Of a stretch of DNA of 15,669 nt, positions 1 to 7,231 are shown piece by piece. The notes beneath the pieces were generated by a model. That model saw nothing but the letters and a program-made list of their open reading frames with translations, searched no databases and was not told where the DNA came from. This stretch comes from JAHEFT01 sp964443145 (GTDB lineage Bacteria > Pseudomonadota > Gammaproteobacteria > Xanthomonadales > SZUA-36). The DNA is taken from contig CAYUBS010000065.1 in assembly GCA_964443145.1 (NCBI GenBank), positions 1-15,669 on the forward strand. Reading direction: 5' to 3'. Within the stretch, counting starts at the first letter, position 1, and each line of letters opens with the position of its first letter. The position numbers were made by a program, and so were the translations under genes.

Positions 1-14
1 GTGCGCCCGCAGGG

Positions 15-35
15 CAGAAACCAGGATGGTTTCTG
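15..35. other. Perfect 8-bp inverted repeat downstream of the catalase gene
   Basis: CAGAAACC and GGTTTCTG flank a 5-base loop, about 60 bp beyond the catalase stop codon. A transcript leaving the catalase gene could fold here. No run of T follows the stem in either direction, so it is not a textbook intrinsic terminator. It could be a 3'-end stabilising hairpin or part of the next locus, which lies outside the window. Confidence 0.3.
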
Positions 36-93
36 ACAATCCCTCGTCAGCAATAAGCCAACGGCCTTCCTTTCAAAGGGTGTTGTAACTGCG

Positions 94-1530
94 CTAAATA
101 GAAATTCCAAGCGCTTTTGCCACTCCAGCACCATAAGCAGCATCGGCCTTCAGACAGTTATCAATATGGCGCTTCTGTACTTCAATTGAAGCGTCTCCTA
201 TTGAGCCGGCCGTATTATCAAACAACACCTGTTGTTGCTCAGGACTTATCAATCGAAACAAATTGCCCGGCTGGGTGTAATAGTCTTCGTCTTCACGGTG
301 ATCCCAGTGGGCCGCAGCTCCCGATAATGCAAGAGCAGGTTCATCATGTTCCGCTTGTTCCTGCCACTCGCCGTAGCTGTTGGGCTCATAACCAATGGTG
401 CTGCCAAAGTTACCATCAACGCGCATAGCCCCATCACGGTGATAGCTATGCACAGGACAACGGGCAGCATTCACTGGGATGTGCTGGTGATTGACGCCCA
501 GACGGTAGCGCTGGGCATCTCCGTATGAAAACAGTCGACCCTGTAACATTTTGTCTGGCGAGAAGCCGATTCCTGGAACGACATTACCCGGGTTGAATGC
601 CAGTTGCTCAACCTCGGCAAAATAATTTTCCGGGTTTCTGTTTAACTCCATAACGCCCACTTCAATCAGCGGGTAATCACCATGGGGCCAGACCCTGGTC
701 AGGTCGAAGGGGTTGAAGGGGGAATTTTCAGCCTGCTCTTCGCTCATGACCTGAATTTTCAGTACCCAGGAAGGATTGTTGCCTTTTTCTATTGCGTCAT
801 ATAGATCAGCCTGGTGACTTTCCCGGTCTTTACCAATCGCCACTTCTGCCTGGCTATCTGTCAAATTTTCAATACCCTGGTTGGATACAAAGTGAAACTT
901 CACCCACACTCGTTCGTTGTCGGCATTGATCATGCTGAATGTATGACTGCCAAATCCATGCATATGCCTGTAGGTTGCTGGAATTCCCCTGTCACTCATC
1001 ACGATGGTAATTTGATGCAGTGCCTCAGGTAGTGAAGTCCAGAAATCCCAGTTGTTTTGTGCACTGCGCATGTTTGTGCGTGGGTCACGTTTTACCGCAT
1101 GATTCAAGTCGGGGAATTTGAGTGGATCACGTAAAAAGAAAACCGGGGTGTTGTTGCCCACCATGTCCCAATTTCCTTCATCTGTATAAAACTTAACGGC
1201 AAACCCACGAATATCACGCTCCGCATCGGCTGCACCCCTTTCGCCTGCAACGGTAGAAAACCTTGTGACTAATTCCGTTTGTTTGCCAATCTCTGAGAAG
1301 ACTTTCGCTTTGGAATACTGGGTGATGTCATGGGTGACGGTAAAGGTCCCATAAGCGGCGGAACCTTTTGCATGCATGCGGCGCTCAGGAATCACCTCCC
1401 GGTCAAAGTGGGCCAGTTTTTCAAGAAACCACACATCCTGTAACAACTGAGGCCCACGTGGGCCGGCGGTCAAAACATTCTGATTGTCTGCTACGGGGCA
1501 ACCTGCCGCTGTTGTGAGTTTCTTTTCCAT
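94..1530 (-). CDS. katA: Monofunctional haem catalase (small-subunit type)
   Basis: This gene encodes a cytoplasmic haem b catalase that converts 2 H2O2 to O2 and water. The 478-residue length fits the small-subunit catalases, which lack the C-terminal flavodoxin-like domain of the large-subunit class. Visible landmarks are the distal haem-pocket histidine H53 in RRMHAKG, the distal asparagine region VGNNTPVFF (N126/N127), the SDRGIP and RHMHGFGSHTF core segments, and the proximal haem-ligand tyrosine Y336 in RLFSYGDAQRYRLG. The start is supported by GAGGA (1538-1542 on the plus strand as TCCTC) seven bases before the ATG. Upstream lies an OxyR-like operator abutting a promoter, so peroxide induction is expected. 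The neighbouring small gene at 1754 is divergent. The family call is secure; the symbol katA follows common usage for this class. Confidence 0.96.
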   Translation of the reverse strand: MEKKLTTAAGCPVADNQNVLTAGPRGPQLLQDVWFLEKLAHFDREVIPERRMHAKGSAAYGTFTVTHDITQYSKAKVFSEIGKQTELVTRFSTVAGERGAADAERDIRGFAVKFYTDEGNWDMVGNNTPVFFLRDPLKFPDLNHAVKRDPRTNMRSAQNNWDFWTSLPEALHQITIVMSDRGIPATYRHMHGFGSHTFSMINADNERVWVKFHFVSNQGIENLTDSQAEVAIGKDRESHQADLYDAIEKGNNPSWVLKIQVMSEEQAENSPFNPFDLTRVWPHGDYPLIEVGVMELNRNPENYFAEVEQLAFNPGNVVPGIGFSPDKMLQGRLFSYGDAQRYRLGVNHQHIPVNAARCPVHSYHRDGAMRVDGNFGSTIGYEPNSYGEWQEQAEHDEPALALSGAAAHWDHREDEDYYTQPGNLFRLISPEQQQVLFDNTAGSIGDASIEVQKRHIDNCLKADAAYGAGVAKALGISI

Positions 1531-1563
1531 CTTCTTTTCCTCATTTGTTAAACCAGTAGTTGA

Positions 1564-1592
1564 ATTCTAATGGGATCAACAGCATTAATGAA
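1564..1592 (-). promoter_or_regulatory. Predicted catalase promoter (-35 and -10)
   Basis: Reading on the minus strand, TTCATT (1592-1587) is a poor -35 box (3 of 6 matches to TTGACA). A 17-base spacer separates it from TAGAAT (1569-1564), a good -10 box (5 of 6). The OxyR-like site ends at 1593, the base directly upstream of the -35 box. A weak -35 touching the activator site is the arrangement expected of an activator-dependent promoter. The predicted transcript would begin about 1557, giving a short leader before the ATG at 1530. Confidence 0.55.
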
Positions 1593-1629
1593 ATATATTG
1601 TTATTATATGACTGATAGGCAATGCCTAT
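1593..1629. promoter_or_regulatory. OxyR-type tandem operator upstream of catalase
   Basis: The known OxyR motif is four ATAG/CTAT elements, each separated by seven bases. Here the elements are ATAT (1593-1596), TTAT (1604-1607), ATAG (1615-1618) and CTAT (1626-1629), all with exact N7 spacing and 14 of 16 defining bases matched. The distal half, ATAGGCAATGCCTAT, is a perfect inverted repeat with 7-bp arms around one base. It lies immediately upstream of the weak -35 box of the catalase promoter, the usual position for OxyR activation. No oxyR gene is in the window, so the regulator is inferred from the site alone. Confidence 0.7.
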
Positions 1630-1753
1630 TGAGACTTTCGGGGCGGGATGTACGAAGTAATATCACTATCGTGCGATAATCAGGATCCAAAGGCGGTGCT
1701 GTCTTCTGATAGCGGGGAGCTTTTGTTTATTTCACAAATAACGAGGATTTGTA

Positions 1754-1966
1754 ATGTCCAAGAAAGAAGAGATCGCTGCGCTACGTAAAGAGATCAAGAA
1801 AAAAGAACGTGATCTCTACCGGGCAAACAAAGAAACGAATAATTGGAATACGGGAAGGCACAGGCCGCCTTCCAATGTCGGGATGACGAATCTGTTCGTT
1901 GAAACGTCGAAAAAAGAAATCGCAGACCTAAACCTGCAGCTGGCTGAGCTGAAGAAAGGGGAGTAA
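1754..1966 (+). CDS. Small charged, probably helical protein of unknown function
   Basis: This 70-residue protein has no family that I recognise. Its N-terminal third (about residues 1-28) and C-terminal third (about 50-68) are rich in Lys and Glu with regularly spaced Leu and Ile, which suggests two amphipathic helices or a short coiled-coil hairpin. The middle (about 29-48) is rich in Asn, Arg, Pro and Gly and is probably a loop. There is no signal peptide, membrane segment or cysteine. A good ribosome binding site, GAGGA (1743-1747), sits six bases before the ATG. The hairpin TTATTT-CAC-AAATAA (1727-1741) lies just upstream of that site. The gene is divergent from the catalase gene across a 223-bp spacer and converges on ilvD with a 21-bp gap. 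It is short, but the ribosome site and a composition unlike random frames support real coding. Confidence 0.72.
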   Translation: MSKKEEIAALRKEIKKKERDLYRANKETNNWNTGRHRPPSNVGMTNLFVETSKKEIADLNLQLAELKKGE

Positions 1967-1987
1967 CCAGGCAGTTCAGTACCTGGA

Positions 1988-3832
1988 TTAGTCCAGCAGA
2001 CTAAGATCTCTTACAGCCCCTTTATCTGCGCTGGTCACCATCTTTGCGTAGACCTTCAGTGATGCACTGACTTTCCGCGGCCGCTCGTTAACGGGTTGCC
2101 AGGCCTTGTCACCGGAAGCATCCATATCAGCGCGCCTCTGAACCAGGGTGGCCTCGTCCAGCGCCACGTTGATACTGCGCTCGGGGATGTTGATCTCGAT
2201 GATATCGCCGTGCTGAACCAGCCCAATGGCTCCACCGGCGCCCGCTTCGGGTGACACGTGTCCGATGGAAAGCCCCGATGTGCCACCGGAGAATCGACCA
2301 TCGGTCAGCAGCGCACAGGCTTTACCCAGGCCCATGGATTTGAGATAGGAGGTTGGGTACAACATTTCCTGCATGCCCGGACCGCCGCGGGGTCCTTCAT
2401 AACGGATGATGACCACTTCGCCGGCAACGACCCGTTTTTTCAGGATGGCCTCAACAGCACCTTCCTGGCTTTCGCAGATGTGTGCCGGGCCTGAGAACAC
2501 GTGATTGCTTTCATCGACGCCACTGGTTTTCACAACACAGCCATCTTCAGCGATATTGCCAAACAGCACTGCAAGGCCCCCTTCCAAGGAGTAGGCGTGT
2601 TCCAGAGAACGGATACACCCGGCTTCCCGGTCGTCATCCAGTGATGGCCAGCGCGTGGCCTGGCTGAAAGCTTCCTGCGTAGGGATTCCGGCAGGTCCGG
2701 CAGAAAACAGTTTGCGGGTATTTGCATCATCACTGGCCACAATATCCCACTGCGCAAGCGCATCTGCCATAGAGGAACTGTGGACGGTGGGGCACTGGAC
2801 ATGTAACAGGCCCGCACGGTCCAGTTCACCAAGAATCCCCATGACGCCACCTGCACGGTGCACATCTTCCATATGGTATTTCGGCGTATTGGGGGCCACC
2901 TTGCACAACTGGGGTACCCTGCGCGACAGGCGGTCGATGTCCGCCAGCGTGAAGTCGATTTCAGCTTCCTGGGCGGCGGCCAGAAGGTGCAGGATGGTAT
3001 TGGTCGACCCGCCCATCGCGATGTCCAGGCACATGGCATTTTCGAAGGCCTGGAAGCTACCGACATTGCGGGGCAATACGGATTCATCGTCTTCTTTGTA
3101 ATAGCGGTGGCAAAGCTCAACGATCAGGTGACCGGCACGCTCGAATAGCTGCCTGCGATCAGCGTGCGTTGCCAGCGTGGAGCCGTTACCCGGCAGACTC
3201 AGCCCCAGCGCTTCGGTCAGGCAATTCATCGAATTAGCTGTAAACATGCCCGAGCAGGAGCCACAGGTGGGGCAGGCGGAGCGCTCGTATTCCTGCACCA
3301 TCTCATCAGATGCACTGTCATCAGCAGCAATGACCATGGCATCAACCAGGTCCAGTTTGTGCTCAGACAGCTTGGTTTTGCCGGCTTCCATCGGGCCCCC
3401 GGAAACGAATACCGCAGGGATATTCAGTCGCATGGCTGCATTGAGCATTCCCGGCGTGATCTTGTCGCAGTTTGAAATGCAAACCATGGCATCGGCGCAG
3501 TGTGCATTGACCATGTACTCGACCGAGTCTGAGATCAGATCGCGCGAAGGCAGGCTGTAGAGCATGCCGTCGTGGCCCATTGCGATCCCATCGTCAACAG
3601 CGATGGTGTTGAACTCCTTGGCAACCCCTCCGGCGGCTTCGATCTCGCGTGCCACCAACTGGCCCATGTCCTTCAGGTGCACATGCCCCGGCACAAACTG
3701 CGTAAATGAATTGACCACGGCAATGATCGGCTTTTGAAAATCGCCGTCTTTCATTCCGGTTGCGCGCCACAACGCGCGGGCGCCGGCCATATTGCGGCCG
3801 AAGGTCGATGTTTTTGAGCGGTAATCGGGCAT
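1988..3832 (-). CDS. ilvD: Dihydroxyacid dehydratase
   Basis: The enzyme converts 2,3-dihydroxyisovalerate and 2,3-dihydroxy-3-methylvalerate to the corresponding 2-oxo acids. This is the third common step of valine, leucine and isoleucine synthesis, carried out in the cytoplasm with an Fe-S cluster. At 614 residues it is almost exactly the length of E. coli IlvD. Cluster cysteines are visible at C122 (CISNCDKITPGM) and in ACPTCGSCSGMF (C187, C190, C193). The N-terminal RSKTSTFGRNMAGARALWR and the C-terminal GRFSGGTSGLSIGH stretch are family hallmarks. I place the start at 3832. The longer frame starting at 3868 adds 12 residues with no family counterpart and no ribosome site. The chosen ATG has AAGG ten bases upstream and begins MPDYRSK, like E. 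coli MPKYRS. No other ilv gene is adjacent. Confidence 0.96.
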   Translation of the reverse strand: MPDYRSKTSTFGRNMAGARALWRATGMKDGDFQKPIIAVVNSFTQFVPGHVHLKDMGQLVAREIEAAGGVAKEFNTIAVDDGIAMGHDGMLYSLPSRDLISDSVEYMVNAHCADAMVCISNCDKITPGMLNAAMRLNIPAVFVSGGPMEAGKTKLSEHKLDLVDAMVIAADDSASDEMVQEYERSACPTCGSCSGMFTANSMNCLTEALGLSLPGNGSTLATHADRRQLFERAGHLIVELCHRYYKEDDESVLPRNVGSFQAFENAMCLDIAMGGSTNTILHLLAAAQEAEIDFTLADIDRLSRRVPQLCKVAPNTPKYHMEDVHRAGGVMGILGELDRAGLLHVQCPTVHSSSMADALAQWDIVASDDANTRKLFSAGPAGIPTQEAFSQATRWPSLDDDREAGCIRSLEHAYSLEGGLAVLFGNIAEDGCVVKTSGVDESNHVFSGPAHICESQEGAVEAILKKRVVAGEVVIIRYEGPRGGPGMQEMLYPTSYLKSMGLGKACALLTDGRFSGGTSGLSIGHVSPEAGAGGAIGLVQHGDIIEINIPERSINVALDEATLVQRRADMDASGDKAWQPVNERPRKVSASLKVYAKMVTSADKGAVRDLSLLD

Positions 3833-3969
3833 GTTTGTTGAACCTTGAAACAATGATGCGACAAGCATAATGGAAAAGATGTCGAGTAGTAATCAGATCA
3901 CCCATTTAGAGCATCTCTTGTGTCGGAAGTAACATATTCGTTTCGCGAGAATTACGATATGCTAAGAGA

Positions 3970-3983
3970 TTGATTTCAATCAA
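3970..3983. promoter_or_regulatory. Perfect FNR/Anr-type box between ilvD and the S9 peptidase gene
   Basis: TTGATTTCAATCAA matches the FNR/Anr consensus TTGAT-N4-ATCAA at every defined base, and the palindrome extends one pair further inward (6-bp arms, 2-base centre). It lies 41 bp before the peptidase ATG at 4025 and about 138 bp before the ilvD start. I could not identify a strong promoter on either side. A weak -10 candidate, TATGCT (3958-3963), would place the box over the peptidase start site, favouring repression; activation of ilvD is the alternative. The assignment to FNR, Anr or another CRP-family regulator is inference. Confidence 0.5.
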
Positions 3984-4024
3984 AGTCGGCAGCCTCGGCG
4001 CGACCCTTAATGTCTGGAGTATCC

Positions 4025-6010
4025 ATGAAACCCCGCATCATTCTTATCGTCAGTTTCCTCCTTTTAATCATCAGCCCATTTGCATGGGCCGAAGTAATCC
4101 GATCTGAAGCCAACAATGGCAACATCGTTATGGAGGACGTCCCTCCGATTCCTCCGGAGGTTATCTCGGACCTGAACCGTTACCAGAACGTCCGCTCTGC
4201 AGGCTTTCAGGGTTGGACCAAAGAGGGTGATGGCATATTTGTCACCACGCGCTTTGGTGACGTCAGCCAGATTCATCACGTGGGCCACCCCGGTGGGGCA
4301 CGCACGCAGCTGACGTTTTTCGATGAACCCACAGGGGGCGTTTCGCGCCAGCCCGAGGGTTCAAAAATGATTTTCACCATGGATGCCGGTGGTAGTGAGT
4401 TTGCACAGGTTTTCCTGCTGGATCCTGCAGGCTCGGATGACGCACAGATGCTTACCGATGGTGAGTCCCGCAACGGCGCGGTTGTCTGGGACCGGCGCGG
4501 GCAGTGGATTGCTTATCAGAGTACCCGCCGCAATGGTGCTTCCAACGATGTATGGATGATGGACGTTAATAATCCGGAGACGGCGAAAATCGTGCTGGAA
4601 TCACCGGATGGCACCTGGTGGGGACCGGCGGACTTTTCACCCAACAACGAGAGGCTGCTAATTACCAACTACGTGGGAAATGCCGACTCCCGTATTCACC
4701 TGCTGGATTTGAAAACCGGTGAGATGCGAATGGTTGCTGGCGACCCGCAAAATCCGGGCGCTAACTTTCCTTTTTCCTTTGACCGTGAAGGCACCGGTTT
4801 TTTCTACATCACAGACGTCAATGGCGAATTCCAGCAGCTAGCCTGGAAATCACTGGAAGAAGACGCAGAGCCGGTCTTCATTACAGCAGACATACCCTGG
4901 CATATTGAGGGTGGAGCGATCAGCGATGATCGGACACGTGGCGCTTTCAGCGTGAATAACAATGGTTTTTCGCAGCTTTATCTGATGGACATGGCCAGCC
5001 ATAAATACAAAGTGGTAGATTCCATTCCTACTGGCCTGGTCGGTGGTATGGAATTCAGCCCGGACGGTGGCCAACTGGCTATGACGCTGAATACTTCTCA
5101 GACACCCAGCGATTCTTTCGTGTTGGATCTCGGTAAAGGTGCACTAGAGTACGGGGAGTTGACCCGCTGGACTTACAGTGAGTTGGGCCGGCTGGATACT
5201 GACACATTTATCCTGCCTGAGCTGGTCAAGTTTCCCACTTTTGATAGCGGATCCGGCGGGCCGGAGTCTATTCCCGCCTGGCTTTACAAGCCGGAAGGTG
5301 CAGGTCCGCATCCCGTCATCATATCCATCCATGGAGGTCCTGAGAGCCAGTCAAGGCCTGGCTTCAGCAGCACCTACCAGATGTGGCTGCAAAAACTGGG
5401 TGCAGCCGTGATTCAGCCCAACGTGCGTGGTTCCAACGGTTACGGTAAGCACTACATGTCGCTGGACAATGGCTTCAAGCGCGAGGATTCGGTAAAAGAC
5501 ATCGGGGCCTTGCTGGACTGGATAGCCACCCAGCCTGACCTGGACGAAAACAGGGTGGCGGTTTTTGGCGGCAGCTACGGGGGTTACATGGTTCTGGCCA
5601 GCGCAGTGCACTACAGCGACCGTCTTAAGGCAGCAGTAGATATCGTCGGAATCAGCAACTTTGTCACCTTCCTGGAAAACACCCAGGACTACCGCCGTGA
5701 CTTACGCCGTGCCGAATACGGTGATGAGCGCGACCCGGCCATGCGGGCTCACCTGGAGACCATCAGCCCACTCAACAGCGTGGAGAAGATTGGTGTCCCG
5801 ATGTTCGTCGTGCAAGGCCAGAATGACCCCCGCGTTCCGGTGACAGAGGCGGAGCAAATCGTAGTTGCTCTGCGCGAACAGGGGCAGCCGGTCTGGTATA
5901 TGAATGCCCTGAACGAAGGTCACGGCTACCGTAAGAAAGAGAACAGGGATATCTATGGGCAGGCCACCATGATGTTCCTGCAGCAATACCTGGTGGGTGA
6001 GACACCCTGA
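4025..6010 (+). CDS. Exported S9 family (prolyl oligopeptidase family) serine peptidase
   Basis: This 661-residue protein is probably secreted or periplasmic and would hydrolyse short peptides. Residues 1-22 form a signal peptide (MKPR, then a hydrophobic stretch, then the cleavage motif AWA before EV). Residues about 50-370 form a beta-propeller of TolB/WD-like blades, with repeated segments such as DVWMMDVNNPE and RIHLLDLKTGE. Residues about 400-661 are the alpha/beta-hydrolase domain, with nucleophile S517 in GGSYGGYM, D601 in QNDPRVP and H633 in NEGHGY. An upstream ATG at 4010 is possible, but GGAG (4016-4019) five bases before 4025 and a clean signal peptide favour 4025. The exact S9 subfamily and substrate cannot be fixed from sequence; a dipeptidyl or acylaminoacyl peptidase activity is plausible. 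An FNR-like box lies upstream, and the gene converges on the amidase gene. Confidence 0.93.
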   Translation: MKPRIILIVSFLLLIISPFAWAEVIRSEANNGNIVMEDVPPIPPEVISDLNRYQNVRSAGFQGWTKEGDGIFVTTRFGDVSQIHHVGHPGGARTQLTFFDEPTGGVSRQPEGSKMIFTMDAGGSEFAQVFLLDPAGSDDAQMLTDGESRNGAVVWDRRGQWIAYQSTRRNGASNDVWMMDVNNPETAKIVLESPDGTWWGPADFSPNNERLLITNYVGNADSRIHLLDLKTGEMRMVAGDPQNPGANFPFSFDREGTGFFYITDVNGEFQQLAWKSLEEDAEPVFITADIPWHIEGGAISDDRTRGAFSVNNNGFSQLYLMDMASHKYKVVDSIPTGLVGGMEFSPDGGQLAMTLNTSQTPSDSFVLDLGKGALEYGELTRWTYSELGRLDTDTFILPELVKFPTFDSGSGGPESIPAWLYKPEGAGPHPVIISIHGGPESQSRPGFSSTYQMWLQKLGAAVIQPNVRGSNGYGKHYMSLDNGFKREDSVKDIGALLDWIATQPDLDENRVAVFGGSYGGYMVLASAVHYSDRLKAAVDIVGISNFVTFLENTQDYRRDLRRAEYGDERDPAMRAHLETISPLNSVEKIGVPMFVVQGQNDPRVPVTEAEQIVVALREQGQPVWYMNALNEGHGYRKKENRDIYGQATMMFLQQYLVGETP

Positions 6011-6028
6011 CAGAAAATTGAGGTTGGT

Positions 6029-7231
6029 TTAATGGCAAGGCTGCCCGAAGCAGGCAGCCTTTGCCAATATCAGCAAGCGGAAGTCCGCTCCCCGCGGCCC
6101 GACCAGGGAAACCCCCAGCGGGCAACCATCATGCGAGGCCAGCGGCAGGCTCACTTGCGGTAGGCCGGCCAGTCCCGCGGCACAAAGCAACGCCAGGGCG
6201 TTCGAGCGGAACTGTTCCAATTCCTCGCCCCTGGAGTTTTTGAGCAATGCAATGGATGGTGAGCTTGGGATACACAAGACGCCGTCCTGCCCGAGCAGTT
6301 CATCGAGATGACGGATCACCCGGGCCCGTGTTTCCTGTGCCTGTGGCAACAATTCGGAATCAATGGATGCAGCCCATTCAAAGCGCTCATGGATTTCGGG
6401 TCCGAATACAGGTTGATTGCCTCGTATCCACCCGCCGTGGCTTTGCCAGACTTCCGCGCCTTGAAGCAATCGGAAACTATTCATCCATTCTTCTTCCTGG
6501 CCGCCGTAGAGATTTACTTCGTGGGCAGGCCCCAGTTCTTTGGCTATTGTCCCGATGGCAGCATCCACCTCCGGGTGTGCCTTATCGGAAACAAGCACCA
6601 GGGCATCCATTGCGACCAGCAGGCGGGGAGGCCGTTCATCGGTGGTCCCATTGTCAAGCAGCACATGGCCTACACGCTCCAGGATGTCAGCATCGCGCGC
6701 GAACCAGCCTACTGTGTCAAAACTGGGGGCGAGCGGGACCACGTGGTCGTTCGGAACACTTCCATGGGTTGGGCGGAATCCGAATATGCCGCAATTGCTG
6801 GCTGGCAGACGAACTGAGCCACCGGTATCGGTGCCCAGGGCAAAGTCGACCAGGCCGCCGGCCGTAGCTGATGCCGACCCACTGGAGGAGCCGCCCGGGA
6901 TTCTGTCAGGCGCATTCGGGTTAACCGGTGTGCCGTAGTGATGGTTCTCACCGTTAAGGCTGTAGGTCAGTTCGTCCGTGTGGGTTTTTCCAACCAGGCT
7001 GGCGCCTGCGTCCAGCAGTTTTTGCACCGCACTGGCCGTGGCCTGGGCAGGAAGGTGGGTGCGTAGCCAGTCCGGGTTGCCGGCCCCGGTGCGGAATCCC
7101 GCGATATCGAATACATCCTTGGCGGCGAAGGTCAGCCCTGAAAGGGGACCGGAATCAGAACCCGTCAGCTGAACATTGCGGTCGTTGCAAAAGGCGCCGA
7201 GCTTATCGTGCATACCCGGCTTAGCCGCCAC
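6029..7231 (-). CDS. Amidase-signature family hydrolase (AMI1-like)
   Basis: This cytoplasmic amidase of 400 residues has the Ser-cisSer-Lys triad of the family: K38 in FAAKDVFD, S115 in IPGGSSSGSA, and nucleophile S139 in GTDTGGSVRLPAS. The spacing of 24 between the two serines is typical. It is shorter than GatA-type amidases. The segments GPLSGLTFAAKDVFD, TGAGNPDW, NGENHHYGTP and FRPTHGS closely recall plant AMI1 (indole-3-acetamide hydrolase), so I call it AMI1-like; its bacterial substrate is unknown. The start taken is GTG at 7231, which overlaps the end of oadB by 11 bp and implies translational coupling. ATG at 7213 (residue 7) is an alternative, and neither has a strong ribosome site. 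It is the last gene of the apparent oadGAB operon. Its 3' end contains a long hairpin. Confidence 0.9.
   Translation of the reverse strand: MAAKPGMHDKLGAFCNDRNVQLTGSDSGPLSGLTFAAKDVFDIAGFRTGAGNPDWLRTHLPAQATASAVQKLLDAGASLVGKTHTDELTYSLNGENHHYGTPVNPNAPDRIPGGSSSGSASATAGGLVDFALGTDTGGSVRLPASNCGIFGFRPTHGSVPNDHVVPLAPSFDTVGWFARDADILERVGHVLLDNGTTDERPPRLLVAMDALVLVSDKAHPEVDAAIGTIAKELGPAHEVNLYGGQEEEWMNSFRLLQGAEVWQSHGGWIRGNQPVFGPEIHERFEWAASIDSELLPQAQETRARVIRHLDELLGQDGVLCIPSSPSIALLKNSRGEELEQFRSNALALLCAAGLAGLPQVSLPLASHDGCPLGVSLVGPRGADFRLLILAKAACFGQPCH
6034..6065. terminator. Hairpin at the convergent 3' ends of the S9 peptidase and amidase genes
   Basis: GGCAAGGCTGCC (6034-6045) pairs with GGCAGCCTTTGCC (6053-6065) around a 7-base loop, with a single bulged base. 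It lies inside the last codons of the amidase and 24 bp after the S9 peptidase stop, so it could end or stabilise transcripts from both sides. There is no T run after the stem on either strand, so intrinsic termination is uncertain. It could simply be a folding 3' end. Confidence 0.4.

Noticed and set aside
1967..1986. CCAGG / CCTGG inverted repeat between the small gene and ilvD as a bidirectional terminator
   Set aside because: The stem is only five pairs with a ten-base loop and no T runs; too weak to call.
2530..3120. 196-codon frame on the same strand as ilvD but shifted
   Set aside because: IlvD motifs are continuous in the other frame across this region, so this is a shadow and not a frameshift remnant.
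3833..3868. Twelve-residue N-terminal extension of IlvD (start at 3868)
   Set aside because: It has no ribosome site and no counterpart in the E. coli protein, whereas MPDYRSK at 3832 matches the family start.
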